Shown here piece by piece: positions 43,889 to 51,892 of a stretch of 64,000 nucleotides of DNA. The notes under the pieces were generated by a model. It was not told the origin of the DNA and searched no databases. It was given only the letters and a program-made list of their open reading frames with translations. A program made the translations under genes and the position numbers. Origin of the DNA: Arcobacter suis CECT 7833 (GTDB taxonomy: Bacteria > Campylobacterota > Campylobacteria > Campylobacterales > Arcobacteraceae); assembly GCF_003544815.1 (NCBI RefSeq), contig NZ_CP032100.1, positions 1,922,001 through 1,986,000 of the forward strand. The letters run 5' to 3'. Every line of letters begins with the position of its first letter. The first letter of the stretch is position 1.

Positions 43889-45337
43889 TTAAACTTTATT
43901 AGCATTTAAAAGAAGTAATAATCCCAAAATAAACATAAAAATTGGTGAAACTATTTCTAAAATATTTATTAGTTTTGCTGATTTTTGAGTTGTTTTATTT
44001 AAAGAAACTCCTAAAAATGAAGAAACAAAAAGAACAAAAGCCATACCTAAACTAATACTAATACTTGCAAGAAATACAGCAAAATAAGTTTTTAAGAAAA
44101 AAGCATAAACAAAAAGTAAAACAGTTCCAGGACAAGGAATAATTCCAGCTGTTAAAACAAAAATTAAATCTTGTTTTTTACTTCTTTTTTTACTTATTAT
44201 AGGTTTATTTAAAGTTGTTTTTACAAAATTTATATTAGTTGGAATTGTACTAAAAGTAGTAGTTTGTAGTTTAACATTACAAGAACAAGATTTTTTACTT
44301 AATTTTCTATACAAAATATATAAAGCTAAAAACATAATAATTACGGCTGAAAAACTTGTGATATACGAAATAGAATCTTCCATAAATCTATTCATCACAC
44401 TTTGTAAAATAAAAACTGAAAATAATACTATAAACAAAGCTCCAAGAATATGAATAAAAGCTGTAACTAAAGAGATAATAAATGCTTCAAAATATGAGCT
44501 TTTTTGAGCGCTAAAATATGAAAATGCCAAAGCTTTTCCATGTCCCGGTCCAAAAGCATGAATAACTCCATAAATAAAAGATGCCATAAGTAAAAAAGCT
44601 AAAGCAACATTATCACCTTTTTGAATATCTATTAAATATTTTTTTATATTATTGGTAAATTTTTCTAAAATAGTTTGTGAATTTTCGACAATCTTTTCTT
44701 CTTTATTTTCTATTTTTTTTTCAACTTTTTTTACATCTAAAGAAGTTTTTTCTTCATTAAAGTTATCTTCATTTGAAAGCAAAGTTGGTGCATCTATTAA
44801 AAAACTAACATCATTCATATTTGAAGTTTTTGAGATTTTATAAGGAATATACATTAATTGTTTTTTATCTTCAAATACAATATCAAAATAATTTTCATCA
44901 TCTATTATTTTTATATATAAAATATTTTTATCATAAATTTTATAGTTTAAATCAATATTATATTCAAAACTCAAAGTTGAGTTTTTGTAACTCATTTTGT
45001 AATCTTTTATTTCAAAAGCATTTGATTCTTCATTTATTTGTTTATCATAAGAGATAGAAGTTATAAAATTTTTAGGTTTTAAATAATCAATTAAAGCAGT
45101 TTGAATAAGAACTAACTCTTTTTCATCAAAAGATGAATCTAAGTTTTTATCATAAATTTGCAATAACTCTTTTGTAAATTCATTTGCAAATACCCAATTT
45201 ACTTTTAAAGTTTTTATATATTCTTTATCAGCTTTTATTTGGGTTGAGACATGAGTTCTTGGTGTATAAATAGAACACAAAGAGCATCCAAAAAGGATAC
45301 TCTTTAAAAGAATAAATATTAAAAAATATCTTATCAT
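43889..45337 (-). CDS. NicO-family metal transporter with N-terminal DUF1007-like domain
   Basis: 482 aa. Signal peptide/lipobox-like start (LLKSILFGCSLCSIY), a periplasmic domain of about 180 residues resembling DUF1007 (an EF-hand-like DKNLDSSFDEKEL is inside), a charged linker (about 190-240) and a six-span NicO/RcnA-like transporter domain with HAFGPGHGKALAF near residue 265 and GIIPCPGTVLLF near 390. It should move a divalent metal such as nickel, cobalt or zinc. It overlaps the end of the ZnuA-like gene by 4 bp, and no ABC permease or ATPase is present in the window. Confidence 0.8.
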   Translation of the reverse strand: MIRYFLIFILLKSILFGCSLCSIYTPRTHVSTQIKADKEYIKTLKVNWVFANEFTKELLQIYDKNLDSSFDEKELVLIQTALIDYLKPKNFITSISYDKQINEESNAFEIKDYKMSYKNSTLSFEYNIDLNYKIYDKNILYIKIIDDENYFDIVFEDKKQLMYIPYKISKTSNMNDVSFLIDAPTLLSNEDNFNEEKTSLDVKKVEKKIENKEEKIVENSQTILEKFTNNIKKYLIDIQKGDNVALAFLLMASFIYGVIHAFGPGHGKALAFSYFSAQKSSYFEAFIISLVTAFIHILGALFIVLFSVFILQSVMNRFMEDSISYITSFSAVIIMFLALYILYRKLSKKSCSCNVKLQTTTFSTIPTNINFVKTTLNKPIISKKRSKKQDLIFVLTAGIIPCPGTVLLFVYAFFLKTYFAVFLASISISLGMAFVLFVSSFLGVSLNKTTQKSAKLINILEIVSPIFMFILGLLLLLNANKV

Positions 45338-46245
45338 TTATAGCTATTTGCTATTTGATTAGCTGTATTTAACATACTTTCTTTCCAATTATCAGACAAA
45401 GGATCAATTTCTACAACATTTGCATTGATATTTTTCGAGATTGTTTTAGCACTTTTTTGTGAAAATTGTGGAGCTACAAAAACAATTTTTATATCATGTT
45501 TTTTTGCTTCTGCAATTAACTCAATTAGCTCATTTGGTTTTGGTTCTTTTCCTTCAATTTCAATTGAAATTTGTTCTAAATCATATCTTTTAGCAAAATA
45601 TCCCCAAGATGGATGAAACACCATAAACGCTTTATCTTGATATGGTTTTAATATTGTTTTAATATTTTCATCTAAAGCATCTAACTCTTTTATAAACTCT
45701 TCATAGTTTGTTTTATAAAAATCACTATTTTGTGAATCAATTTCAACCATAGCTTCATAAATATTTTTTGCTTGAGTTTTAACTAAAACAGGATCTAACC
45801 AAACATGTGGATCTAAACCTGAATGGTCATGGTCATGATGTTTTTCACTTGCATGTTTTTCATGGTCATGTTCCTCATGTTTCGCATCTACAGTATCTTC
45901 ATCATGATGGTCATATTCTTCCATTTCTATTTTTTCAATTCCTTTTGTAGTATCTACAAATAAAGTATTTTTTGCATTTTGTTTAAATTTTTCCATCCAA
46001 GCTTGTTCAAAAGGATCTCCAACAAGAAAATAAACTTTTGAATTAACTAAAGATTTCATTTGCGATGGTTTTGGCTCATAATTATGAGGTGAACTTCCTG
46101 GTTTTACCATAACATTTATTTCAAATTTATCTTTTACTATTTTTTCTACAAAATATTTCTGCGGTAAAATATTAACTGTTATTTCAGGTTTTGAAGCATT
46201 TAAAAGTGTAAAAAATGCAATACATATAAACAATATTTTTTTCAA
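45334..46245 (-). CDS. ZnuA-like metal-binding periplasmic protein
   Basis: 303 aa, cluster A-I solute-binding protein with a signal peptide (1-17). Metal ligand positions are visible: SSPHNYEPKPSQ near residue 55, FHPSWGYFAK near 215, and IDPLSDNW near 283. A His/Asp-rich loop (about 114-145: EEYDHHDEDTVDAKHEEHD and later KHHDHDH) is the type found in zinc-binding members. Translation starts at TTG 46245, six bases after AGGAG. It is cotranscribed with the NicO-type transporter. The promoter region contains two GCAACT-type palindromes shared with the divergent Fur-family gene. Confidence 0.85.
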   Translation of the reverse strand: MKKILFICIAFFTLLNASKPEITVNILPQKYFVEKIVKDKFEINVMVKPGSSPHNYEPKPSQMKSLVNSKVYFLVGDPFEQAWMEKFKQNAKNTLFVDTTKGIEKIEMEEYDHHDEDTVDAKHEEHDHEKHASEKHHDHDHSGLDPHVWLDPVLVKTQAKNIYEAMVEIDSQNSDFYKTNYEEFIKELDALDENIKTILKPYQDKAFMVFHPSWGYFAKRYDLEQISIEIEGKEPKPNELIELIAEAKKHDIKIVFVAPQFSQKSAKTISKNINANVVEIDPLSDNWKESMLNTANQIANSYK

Positions 46246-46267
46246 AATTAACTCCTATTTTATTTCT

Positions 46268-46280
46268 GCAACTTAGTTGC
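46268..46280. promoter_or_regulatory. palindrome 1, likely Zur/Fur-type operator
   Basis: GCAACTTAGTTGC: perfect 6-bp arms around one base, 23 bp upstream of the ZnuA-like start codon, overlapping the expected promoter or leader of that gene. Confidence 0.6.
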
Positions 46281-46313
46281 GATTTGAGAATTCTAATTAA
46301 TTTATTCTTTAAT

Positions 46314-46326
46314 GCAACTTAGTTGT
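46314..46326. promoter_or_regulatory. palindrome 2, likely Zur/Fur-type operator
   Basis: GCAACTTAGTTGT: the same palindrome with one change, 46 bp from the first, just before the -35 region of the Fur-family gene. The two copies suggest that the regulator controls both divergent units, including its own gene. Confidence 0.6.
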
Positions 46327-46351
46327 AAAACTGATTTTAAATATAAATTGC

Positions 46352-46365
46352 TATAATAAGTACTA
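46352..46365 (+). promoter_or_regulatory. -10 element implying a leaderless regulator mRNA
   Basis: TGCTATAAT with TATAAT at 46352-46357 is 7 bp before the ATG at 46365. Transcription would start at about the A of the start codon, and there is no Shine-Dalgarno sequence. Confidence 0.5.
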
Positions 46366-46745
46366 TGGATAAAATAAATAACTTAACAGACATTACAAAT
46401 ATCAAGCTAACAACAGCTAGAAAATCAATTCTAGAAATCATGATTAATTCAAATAAACCTTTATCATACGAAGATATGAAAGATTTAATTTCTATGGATA
46501 AAGCTACTTTTTATAGAAATATCACGATTTTTGAAGAAGAAAATATTATTAGTTCTTTTGAGTCAAATGATAAAAAAAGATACTTTGAAATCAAAAAAAC
46601 TCAACATTCACACTTCATTTGTTCAAGTTGTTCAAAAATCGAGTGTATTCATGAAAAGTTAAATTTTCATTTGCCTGAATATAAAATTGAAAATATCATA
46701 ATCAAAGGTATTTGTAAAACTTGTTTAAATAAGGAGAATATATGA
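46365..46745 (+). CDS. Fur-family metal-responsive repressor (probably Zur-like)
   Basis: 126 aa. N-terminal winged helix with LTTARKSILEIMI and DKATFYRNITIFEEENII (recognition helix region near residues 45-60), followed by the metal-binding domain with HSHFICSSCSKIEC (structural CxxC, about 84-95) and CKTCLNKEN at the end. The divergent ZnuA-like/NicO operon and the shared palindromes make a zinc (or nickel) uptake repressor likely. It is somewhat short for Fur. Its TGA overlaps the nhaA ATG by 4 bp. Confidence 0.83.
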   Translation: MDKINNLTDITNIKLTTARKSILEIMINSNKPLSYEDMKDLISMDKATFYRNITIFEEENIISSFESNDKKRYFEIKKTQHSHFICSSCSKIECIHEKLNFHLPEYKIENIIIKGICKTCLNKENI

Positions 46746-48025
46746 TAAAAAAATTCATTATAATTAAAGATTTTATATCAAAAGAAGCGTTAAGCGGTAT
46801 CATCTTATTTATTGCAACTATTGCTGCAGTTGTTACTGCTAACTCATCTTTGGGAGCAGAATATTATAATTTATGGCATATGCCATTGGGTGTTACGTTA
46901 GGAGATAAAACTATTTCTATGACTTTAACCTATTGGATTAATGATGGTCTTATGGCTTTATTTTTCTTAATGGTTGGACTTGAAATAAAAAGAGAAATGG
47001 TAATTGGGGAACTTTCATCAGTTTCAAAAGCTTCTTTTCCAATAGTTGCAGCTCTTGGAGGAATGATTATTCCAGCACTTATTTATGTGGCATTTAATCC
47101 AAACAATTTTATAGGTTTTGGTATTCCAATGGCAACTGATATTGCATTTGCTTTGGGAATTTTGATGCTTTTAGGAACAAAAGTAAATCCAGCATTAAAA
47201 CTGTTTTTAATGGCTTTAGCAGTTGTTGATGACTTAGGAGCTGTTTTAGTAGTTGCTACTGTTTATACAAGTGAAATCAAAGTTGAATATTTTTTACATG
47301 CTGGAATTACTTATGCTTTAATTTGGTTTTTAAATTATAGTGGTGTAAAAAAAATATTGCCTTATTTGATTTTAGGAGTTTTTTTATGGGTGTTTATCCA
47401 TGAAATTGGAATTCATGCCACAATCGCTGGAGTTTTATTAGCTTTCTCAATTCCTATTAGTTCTAAAATTGATGAACAAAAATTTATTCAAAAAACAAAA
47501 GAATCTATTGATGATTTTGAGAAAAATATTGATGAAATCCCTATTTTAAATCACCATCAAATAGACGCACTTGAGAGTATTGCCCATGGTTATGACAAGG
47601 TACAAAATCCACTGGTAAGACTTGAACACAATCTTCATGGAATATCTGCATTTTTTATTATGCCTTTATTTGCTTTTTCAAATGCAGGTGTTTTAATAGA
47701 TTTTTCAACTGTTTCAGCAAACTTAATGATAGTTTTAGGGGTTGTTTTTGGTCTGATTTTAGGAAAACCAATTGGTATTTTTGGATTTACTTACCTTTTA
47801 ACAAAACTAAAAATAATCAAAAAACCAGAAAATATATCTTGGTTTGAAGTTCTTGCCGTTGGATTTTTAGGTGGAATTGGATTTACAATGTCAATATTTA
47901 TCACTCACTTAGCTTTTAATGATGAGGGAATTATTGCAGCAGTTAAACTTGGAATTTTTGCAGCATCATTTATTGCTGCAATTATTGGAGTAATTTTTAT
48001 TTTAATGATGAAGAAAAAAGCATAA
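46742..48025 (+). CDS. nhaA: Na+/H+ antiporter NhaA
   Basis: 427 aa inner membrane antiporter that exchanges sodium for protons. Conserved segments are visible: INDGLMALFFLMVGLEIKRE near residue 65, ATDIAFALGIL near 130 and MALAVVDDLGAVLVVA near 157-172 with the adjacent Asp pair that binds sodium and protons. About twelve spans are predicted; a hydrophilic loop of about 55 residues (240-295) lies in the middle. It overlaps the Fur-family gene by 4 bp and ends in a terminator, so sodium transport and metal control are coexpressed. Confidence 0.94.
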   Translation: MIKKFIIIKDFISKEALSGIILFIATIAAVVTANSSLGAEYYNLWHMPLGVTLGDKTISMTLTYWINDGLMALFFLMVGLEIKREMVIGELSSVSKASFPIVAALGGMIIPALIYVAFNPNNFIGFGIPMATDIAFALGILMLLGTKVNPALKLFLMALAVVDDLGAVLVVATVYTSEIKVEYFLHAGITYALIWFLNYSGVKKILPYLILGVFLWVFIHEIGIHATIAGVLLAFSIPISSKIDEQKFIQKTKESIDDFEKNIDEIPILNHHQIDALESIAHGYDKVQNPLVRLEHNLHGISAFFIMPLFAFSNAGVLIDFSTVSANLMIVLGVVFGLILGKPIGIFGFTYLLTKLKIIKKPENISWFEVLAVGFLGGIGFTMSIFITHLAFNDEGIIAAVKLGIFAASFIAAIIGVIFILMMKKKA

Positions 48026-48037
48026 AACTGCTTTTTT
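48014..48037 (+). terminator. intrinsic terminator after nhaA
   Basis: AAAAAAGCA and TGCTTTTTT pair around a 6-base loop; the stem overlaps the nhaA stop and the T-run is part of the right arm, followed by CTC. Confidence 0.7.
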
Positions 48038-48055
48038 CTCAAACTACTTATTTGA

Positions 48056-48061
48056 TATAAT
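48056..48061 (+). promoter_or_regulatory. -10 element close to the AraC start codon
   Basis: TATAAT ends 5 bp before the ATG at 48067 and no ribosome binding site precedes that ATG, so the mRNA may be leaderless, as proposed for the Fur-family gene. Confidence 0.4.
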
Positions 48062-48066
48062 TTCCC

Positions 48067-48858
48067 ATGACAAAATTACTAAAAAATACTCTTTTTGAAA
48101 ATATTAAAGATTTAAGTGAAAACTTCTCAAAACATTATCATGATACTTATACAATTGGAATCACATATAATGGAGTAATAAAAACCTATAACTCAAATAG
48201 AAGTTTTGATTTTTATAAATATTCAATTCGTGTAAACAATCCAAATGAAGTTCATAGTGGAGTTTCACAAGATTGGACTCATTCAAATTTTTACCCAACA
48301 TTGGAACTTTTATGTGATTTATATGAACAAATATTTTTTGAAAAAAAAGTTCCATATTTTGAAAACTATATTATAAATGACAAATTTATATTTTTAAAGT
48401 TTCATAACTTCTTTGAATCATTTTTTAGAAAAGATGATGATATTATCATTGAATCAAATTTAATTGATGCTTTATCATATTTAATAATAAACTTCACTTC
48501 CCACACTAAAACTTATGACAAAATGTTTGATAATAAAATCGTTCTAAAAAAATCATTAGAACTGATAAATGATTGTATTGATGAAAATATCAGTCTTGAT
48601 AAATTAGCAAATAATTGTAATCTTAGTAAATACCATTTTTTAAGAGTTTTCAAAAAAGAAATGGGATTAACTCCACACTTATTTATAATAAATGAGCGAT
48701 TAAATCGTGCAAATAATTTGATCAAAAATGGAAAAACGATTAGTGAAGCAAGTCTGTTAGTTGGATTTAACGACCAGTCACACTTTAGCCGAAATTTCAA
48801 AAAATACTTTGGATACACCCCTACTTTACTTCAAAAAAATAGCAATATTGTTCTATAA
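48067..48858 (+). CDS. AraC-family transcriptional regulator
   Basis: 263 aa. N-terminal effector/dimerisation domain of the AraC cupin type (about 1-150; HYHDTYTIGITYNG and VNNPNEVHSG resemble metal-free cupin strands) and a C-terminal double helix-turn-helix (about 165-260; SLDKLANNCNLSKYHFLRVFK and LVGFNDQSHFSRNFKKYFG). Such regulators often control a neighbouring exporter; the EamA-type gene follows 54 bp downstream in the same direction. The effector is unknown, possibly an amino acid. Confidence 0.87.
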   Translation: MTKLLKNTLFENIKDLSENFSKHYHDTYTIGITYNGVIKTYNSNRSFDFYKYSIRVNNPNEVHSGVSQDWTHSNFYPTLELLCDLYEQIFFEKKVPYFENYIINDKFIFLKFHNFFESFFRKDDDIIIESNLIDALSYLIINFTSHTKTYDKMFDNKIVLKKSLELINDCIDENISLDKLANNCNLSKYHFLRVFKKEMGLTPHLFIINERLNRANNLIKNGKTISEASLLVGFNDQSHFSRNFKKYFGYTPTLLQKNSNIVL

Positions 48859-48875
48859 ATAATTAGCTATTTTTT
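48834..48875 (+). terminator. possible terminator after the AraC gene
   Basis: AAAAAATAGC and GCTATTTTTT are perfect 10-bp arms separated by 22 bases that include the AraC stop. The large loop lowers confidence. Confidence 0.4.
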
Positions 48876-48912
48876 ATACAATTCCCTCATAAAAAGTACA
48901 AAAAGATTTTAA

Positions 48913-49806
48913 ATGACACAAACAAACAAAAATATATTTTATTTTATGATGGTTTTAGCAATGGCTGGATGGGGAGCATCTTGGGTAAATGCTAAAGTAT
49001 TAAGCGCTTATATCGATGAATATCAAATGATGTTTTTGCGAAACTTCTTTACAATTATCACCCTTGCACCTATTTTAGTAATCACTAGAAAGTTTTTTTA
49101 CACAAATATAAAAAGTCTTATTTTGGCATTTATTGCAGCTATTGTGATGATTGCTTATTTGAAATTCTATTTTTTAGGGGTGAAATTTGGAACAGCAAGT
49201 CTTGGAGGAGCACTGGTTACAACAATGATTCCAATAAATACTTTTATTTTAATGGCATTACTTTTTGGAAAAGAAATGCTTAAAAAAGATATTTTTGCTC
49301 TAATTTTAGGAGTTGTTGGAGTTTTAACTATTTTAAATATTTGGTCTTTTTCATTTGAGCAAATATTTACAAAACATAATTCATATTTTTTATTTGCCTC
49401 AGTTTTATGGCCGATATTCACAATAATTAGTTCAAAATCAACAAAAACTTCTCCTTTAGTTTTTTCATTTTATATGTATGTTTTTATGACTATTTTACTT
49501 TTAATCTTTTTTGTAGAACCCACAAAAATGCCTTATGCAAGTTTTGATTGGATTTTTTGGGCAAATGTTTTATGTGTGGCTGTTGTTTCAACAACCTTCG
49601 CAACATCGATTTATTTTATTGGAATTGAAAAATTAGGAACAAATGAAGTTAGTTCTTTTATATTTTTAGTACCTTTTTTTGCAATAAGCTTGAGTATAAT
49701 TTTTCTAAAAGAAGAGGTGAATATTTCTATTATAATTGGAACTATTATGACTTTAATTGCAGTTAAAATTCTAAATAATATTAAAATATTCAGAAATTCG
49801 AAATAG
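48913..49806 (+). CDS. EamA-family (DMT) transporter
   Basis: 297 aa with ten predicted membrane spans in two EamA repeats (about 7-140 and 155-290). The start MAGWGASWVNAKVL and the later EKLGTNEVSSFIFLVPFFAI are typical of drug/metabolite transporter family exporters such as those for amino acids or metabolites. It is probably controlled by the AraC-type regulator just upstream. The substrate cannot be told from sequence. ATG 48913 follows AAAAAGATTTTAA. Confidence 0.87.
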   Translation: MTQTNKNIFYFMMVLAMAGWGASWVNAKVLSAYIDEYQMMFLRNFFTIITLAPILVITRKFFYTNIKSLILAFIAAIVMIAYLKFYFLGVKFGTASLGGALVTTMIPINTFILMALLFGKEMLKKDIFALILGVVGVLTILNIWSFSFEQIFTKHNSYFLFASVLWPIFTIISSKSTKTSPLVFSFYMYVFMTILLLIFFVEPTKMPYASFDWIFWANVLCVAVVSTTFATSIYFIGIEKLGTNEVSSFIFLVPFFAISLSIIFLKEEVNISIIIGTIMTLIAVKILNNIKIFRNSK

Positions 49807-49828
49807 TAGAAATCTCTACTATTTCGAA
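49797..49828. terminator. bidirectional terminator between EamA and DAACS genes
   Basis: Perfect 14-bp arms, TTCGAAATAGTAGA and TCTACTATTTCGAA, around a 4-base loop, between convergent genes and overlapping the EamA stop. Confidence 0.75.
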
Positions 49829-49830
49829 AA

Positions 49831-51078
49831 CTATACTAATCTTTTCATAACCAAATTTGCAGTTAAATCTCCCGTTACATTTACAGTAGTTCTACACATA
49901 TCAAGTATTCTATCAACACCTAATATTAAAGCAATTCCTTCTATTGGAACTCCTATACTTTGTAAAATCGTAGCAAGAACTACAATACCAACTCCTGGAG
50001 TGCTTGGTGTTCCAATTGATGCTCCAACAGTTGTAATAGCCAAAATAAATAGTTCAAAAAAACTTAACTCTATTGCAAAAACTTGAGCCAAAAAAATTGC
50101 TGCACAAGCTTGATAAATTGCAGTTCCATCCATATTTATTGTAGATCCCAACGGTATAACAAATTTTGAAATAGAAGGTGGAATATTTAGTTTTTCTTCT
50201 GCTGTTTTTATAGATAAAGGCATAACAGCAGCTGAAGAAGATGTTGAAAATGCCATAAGTTGTACTTCTTTGATTTTTTCTAAAAATTCCATTGGTTTCA
50301 TTTTTGAAACTAAATATACAATACTTAAATAAAAACATAAAACTAAAAAAAGTCCAAAAAGAACAGTAAATACATACATAAACATAGAAGAAATAGCATC
50401 AAATCCAATCTTTATCGTAATACTACAAATCAATCCAAATACAGCATAAGGAGCTAATTTCATCGCCCATTCTACGATTTTCATAGAAAAGGCTTGTAAG
50501 GATTTCGCTAAATCTATCAAAGGTTTTGATTCTTCATCTTTTAAGTTTAATAAAGCAACTCCCGCAAAAATAGCCAAAATTACAAAAGCTAAAATATTTC
50601 CCGAAAGTTCAGCTTTTGCAATACTTACAGGAATCAAATCAACTATTAAATCAGGAATAGAAATATTTTGAGTTTCTTTTTCAACTTGTATATTCGCAAC
50701 AGTTATTTGGTTTATAATATCTTTGGAAACATAAGAACCAGGATTTATAAAATTTGTAATTATAATTCCCAAAGTAACAGCAAATAGTGTTGAAGAAATA
50801 TAATATGGAACAATAATTAAACCCATTTTTCTTAATGCTTCAACACTTTTTGCACTTGTAATTCCCAAAATAATTGAACTCAAAACCAAAGGAATTACAA
50901 TCATTTTTATCAAAGCTAAAAAAATATTTCCAATAAGTGCTATCCAAGGTGCAATTTTAAAAGCTGTTGCACTATCAACTAAAGCAAAAGCTGAAGGAGA
51001 AAGTAATAATCCAAAACAAACTCCCAATATCATTCCAAGTATTACTTGAAACCAAAGCTTTTTTACTACTCTTTTCAT
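49831..51078 (-). CDS. dicarboxylate/amino acid:cation symporter (DAACS family)
   Basis: 415 aa from the ATG at 51078. About eight spans plus two re-entrant loops; the family's serine-rich motif reads AFSTSSSAAVMPLS near residue 270, followed by PLGSTINMDGTAIYQ near 300 and SIGTPSTPGVGIV near 350, with RILDMCRTTVNVTGD near the end for substrate and cation binding. Substrates of the family are glutamate, aspartate, C4-dicarboxylates or, in SstT types, serine. A longer frame begins at 51099 but would overlap the SDR gene; the start 2 bp after the SDR stop is more natural. Operon with the SDR gene. Confidence 0.9.
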   Translation of the reverse strand: MKRVVKKLWFQVILGMILGVCFGLLLSPSAFALVDSATAFKIAPWIALIGNIFLALIKMIVIPLVLSSIILGITSAKSVEALRKMGLIIVPYYISSTLFAVTLGIIITNFINPGSYVSKDIINQITVANIQVEKETQNISIPDLIVDLIPVSIAKAELSGNILAFVILAIFAGVALLNLKDEESKPLIDLAKSLQAFSMKIVEWAMKLAPYAVFGLICSITIKIGFDAISSMFMYVFTVLFGLFLVLCFYLSIVYLVSKMKPMEFLEKIKEVQLMAFSTSSSAAVMPLSIKTAEEKLNIPPSISKFVIPLGSTINMDGTAIYQACAAIFLAQVFAIELSFFELFILAITTVGASIGTPSTPGVGIVVLATILQSIGVPIEGIALILGVDRILDMCRTTVNVTGDLTANLVMKRLV

Positions 51079-51080
51079 TA

Positions 51081-51785
51081 TTATCTTGGATATGAACAAT
51101 TATTTATATCTAAACAAATCCCATTTATATACTCTGGGCAATCTGTTGCTAACCATACTATTGCTTTTGCAACTTCTTCAGGTGTTGCAAATCTTCCAGT
51201 TGCCACTGTTTTTTTGAATTCTGCTTTTCTTTCTTCTGAATTGTCTTTTTGCATATCAGTTTCAGTTGGACTTGGAGCAACACAATTTACAGTGATTCCG
51301 TAAGCCCCTAACATTTTTCCATAAATTTTTGTAGCATTTATAAGCCCTGCTTTTGCTATTCCATACCAAACATCTGGATGACCTATTTGTCCTGCAATTG
51401 AAGCTGTATTTACGATTCTTCCATATTTTTGTTTTTTCATATGTTCACAAAAAATATTCATTAACTCAACTGGCGTATATAAATCTACATTCATAATATG
51501 CTCTTTAGCCTCTTTTGGATAGTTGTTATAAGTATATTTTGGTTGCATATAACCAGCATTATTAATTAAAATATCAATATTACCAACCTCTTTTGCTAAA
51601 TCTTTTAAACCATCGACATCTGATAAATCATATTCAATTGCTGTTACATTTGCAACCCCAACTAAAGGACAAGTATCAAAATCTCGTGCAACAATTATAA
51701 CTTCATATCCAAATTCTAACATAGCTCTTGAAACTGCTATTCCTATGCCTTTATTCCCACCTGTTATTAATACTCTTTTTGACAT
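51081..51785 (-). CDS. short-chain dehydrogenase/reductase (FabG-like)
   Basis: 234 aa classical SDR. The NAD(P)-binding motif ITGGNKGIGIAVS is at residues 6-18, NNAGYMQP near 78, the catalytic Ser in NTASIAGQIG near 126, and the catalytic Tyr-X3-Lys in WYGIAKAG near 140. Substrate unknown; it may be a 3-oxoacyl-ACP reductase-like enzyme or act on a sugar or hydroxy acid imported by the downstream DAACS transporter. The C-terminus ends DINNCSYPR and is slightly short. Confidence 0.87.
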   Translation of the reverse strand: MSKRVLITGGNKGIGIAVSRAMLEFGYEVIIVARDFDTCPLVGVANVTAIEYDLSDVDGLKDLAKEVGNIDILINNAGYMQPKYTYNNYPKEAKEHIMNVDLYTPVELMNIFCEHMKKQKYGRIVNTASIAGQIGHPDVWYGIAKAGLINATKIYGKMLGAYGITVNCVAPSPTETDMQKDNSEERKAEFKKTVATGRFATPEEVAKAIVWLATDCPEYINGICLDINNCSYPR

Positions 51786-51892
51786 TATTTTTCTCCATCT
51801 TTTAATAGTTTATTATATAAACTCCTTGATTTCAATCATCTTAATAAAATTTACTTTATGATAAAATGTCGCACCCAAAAATTAGGAACTAA

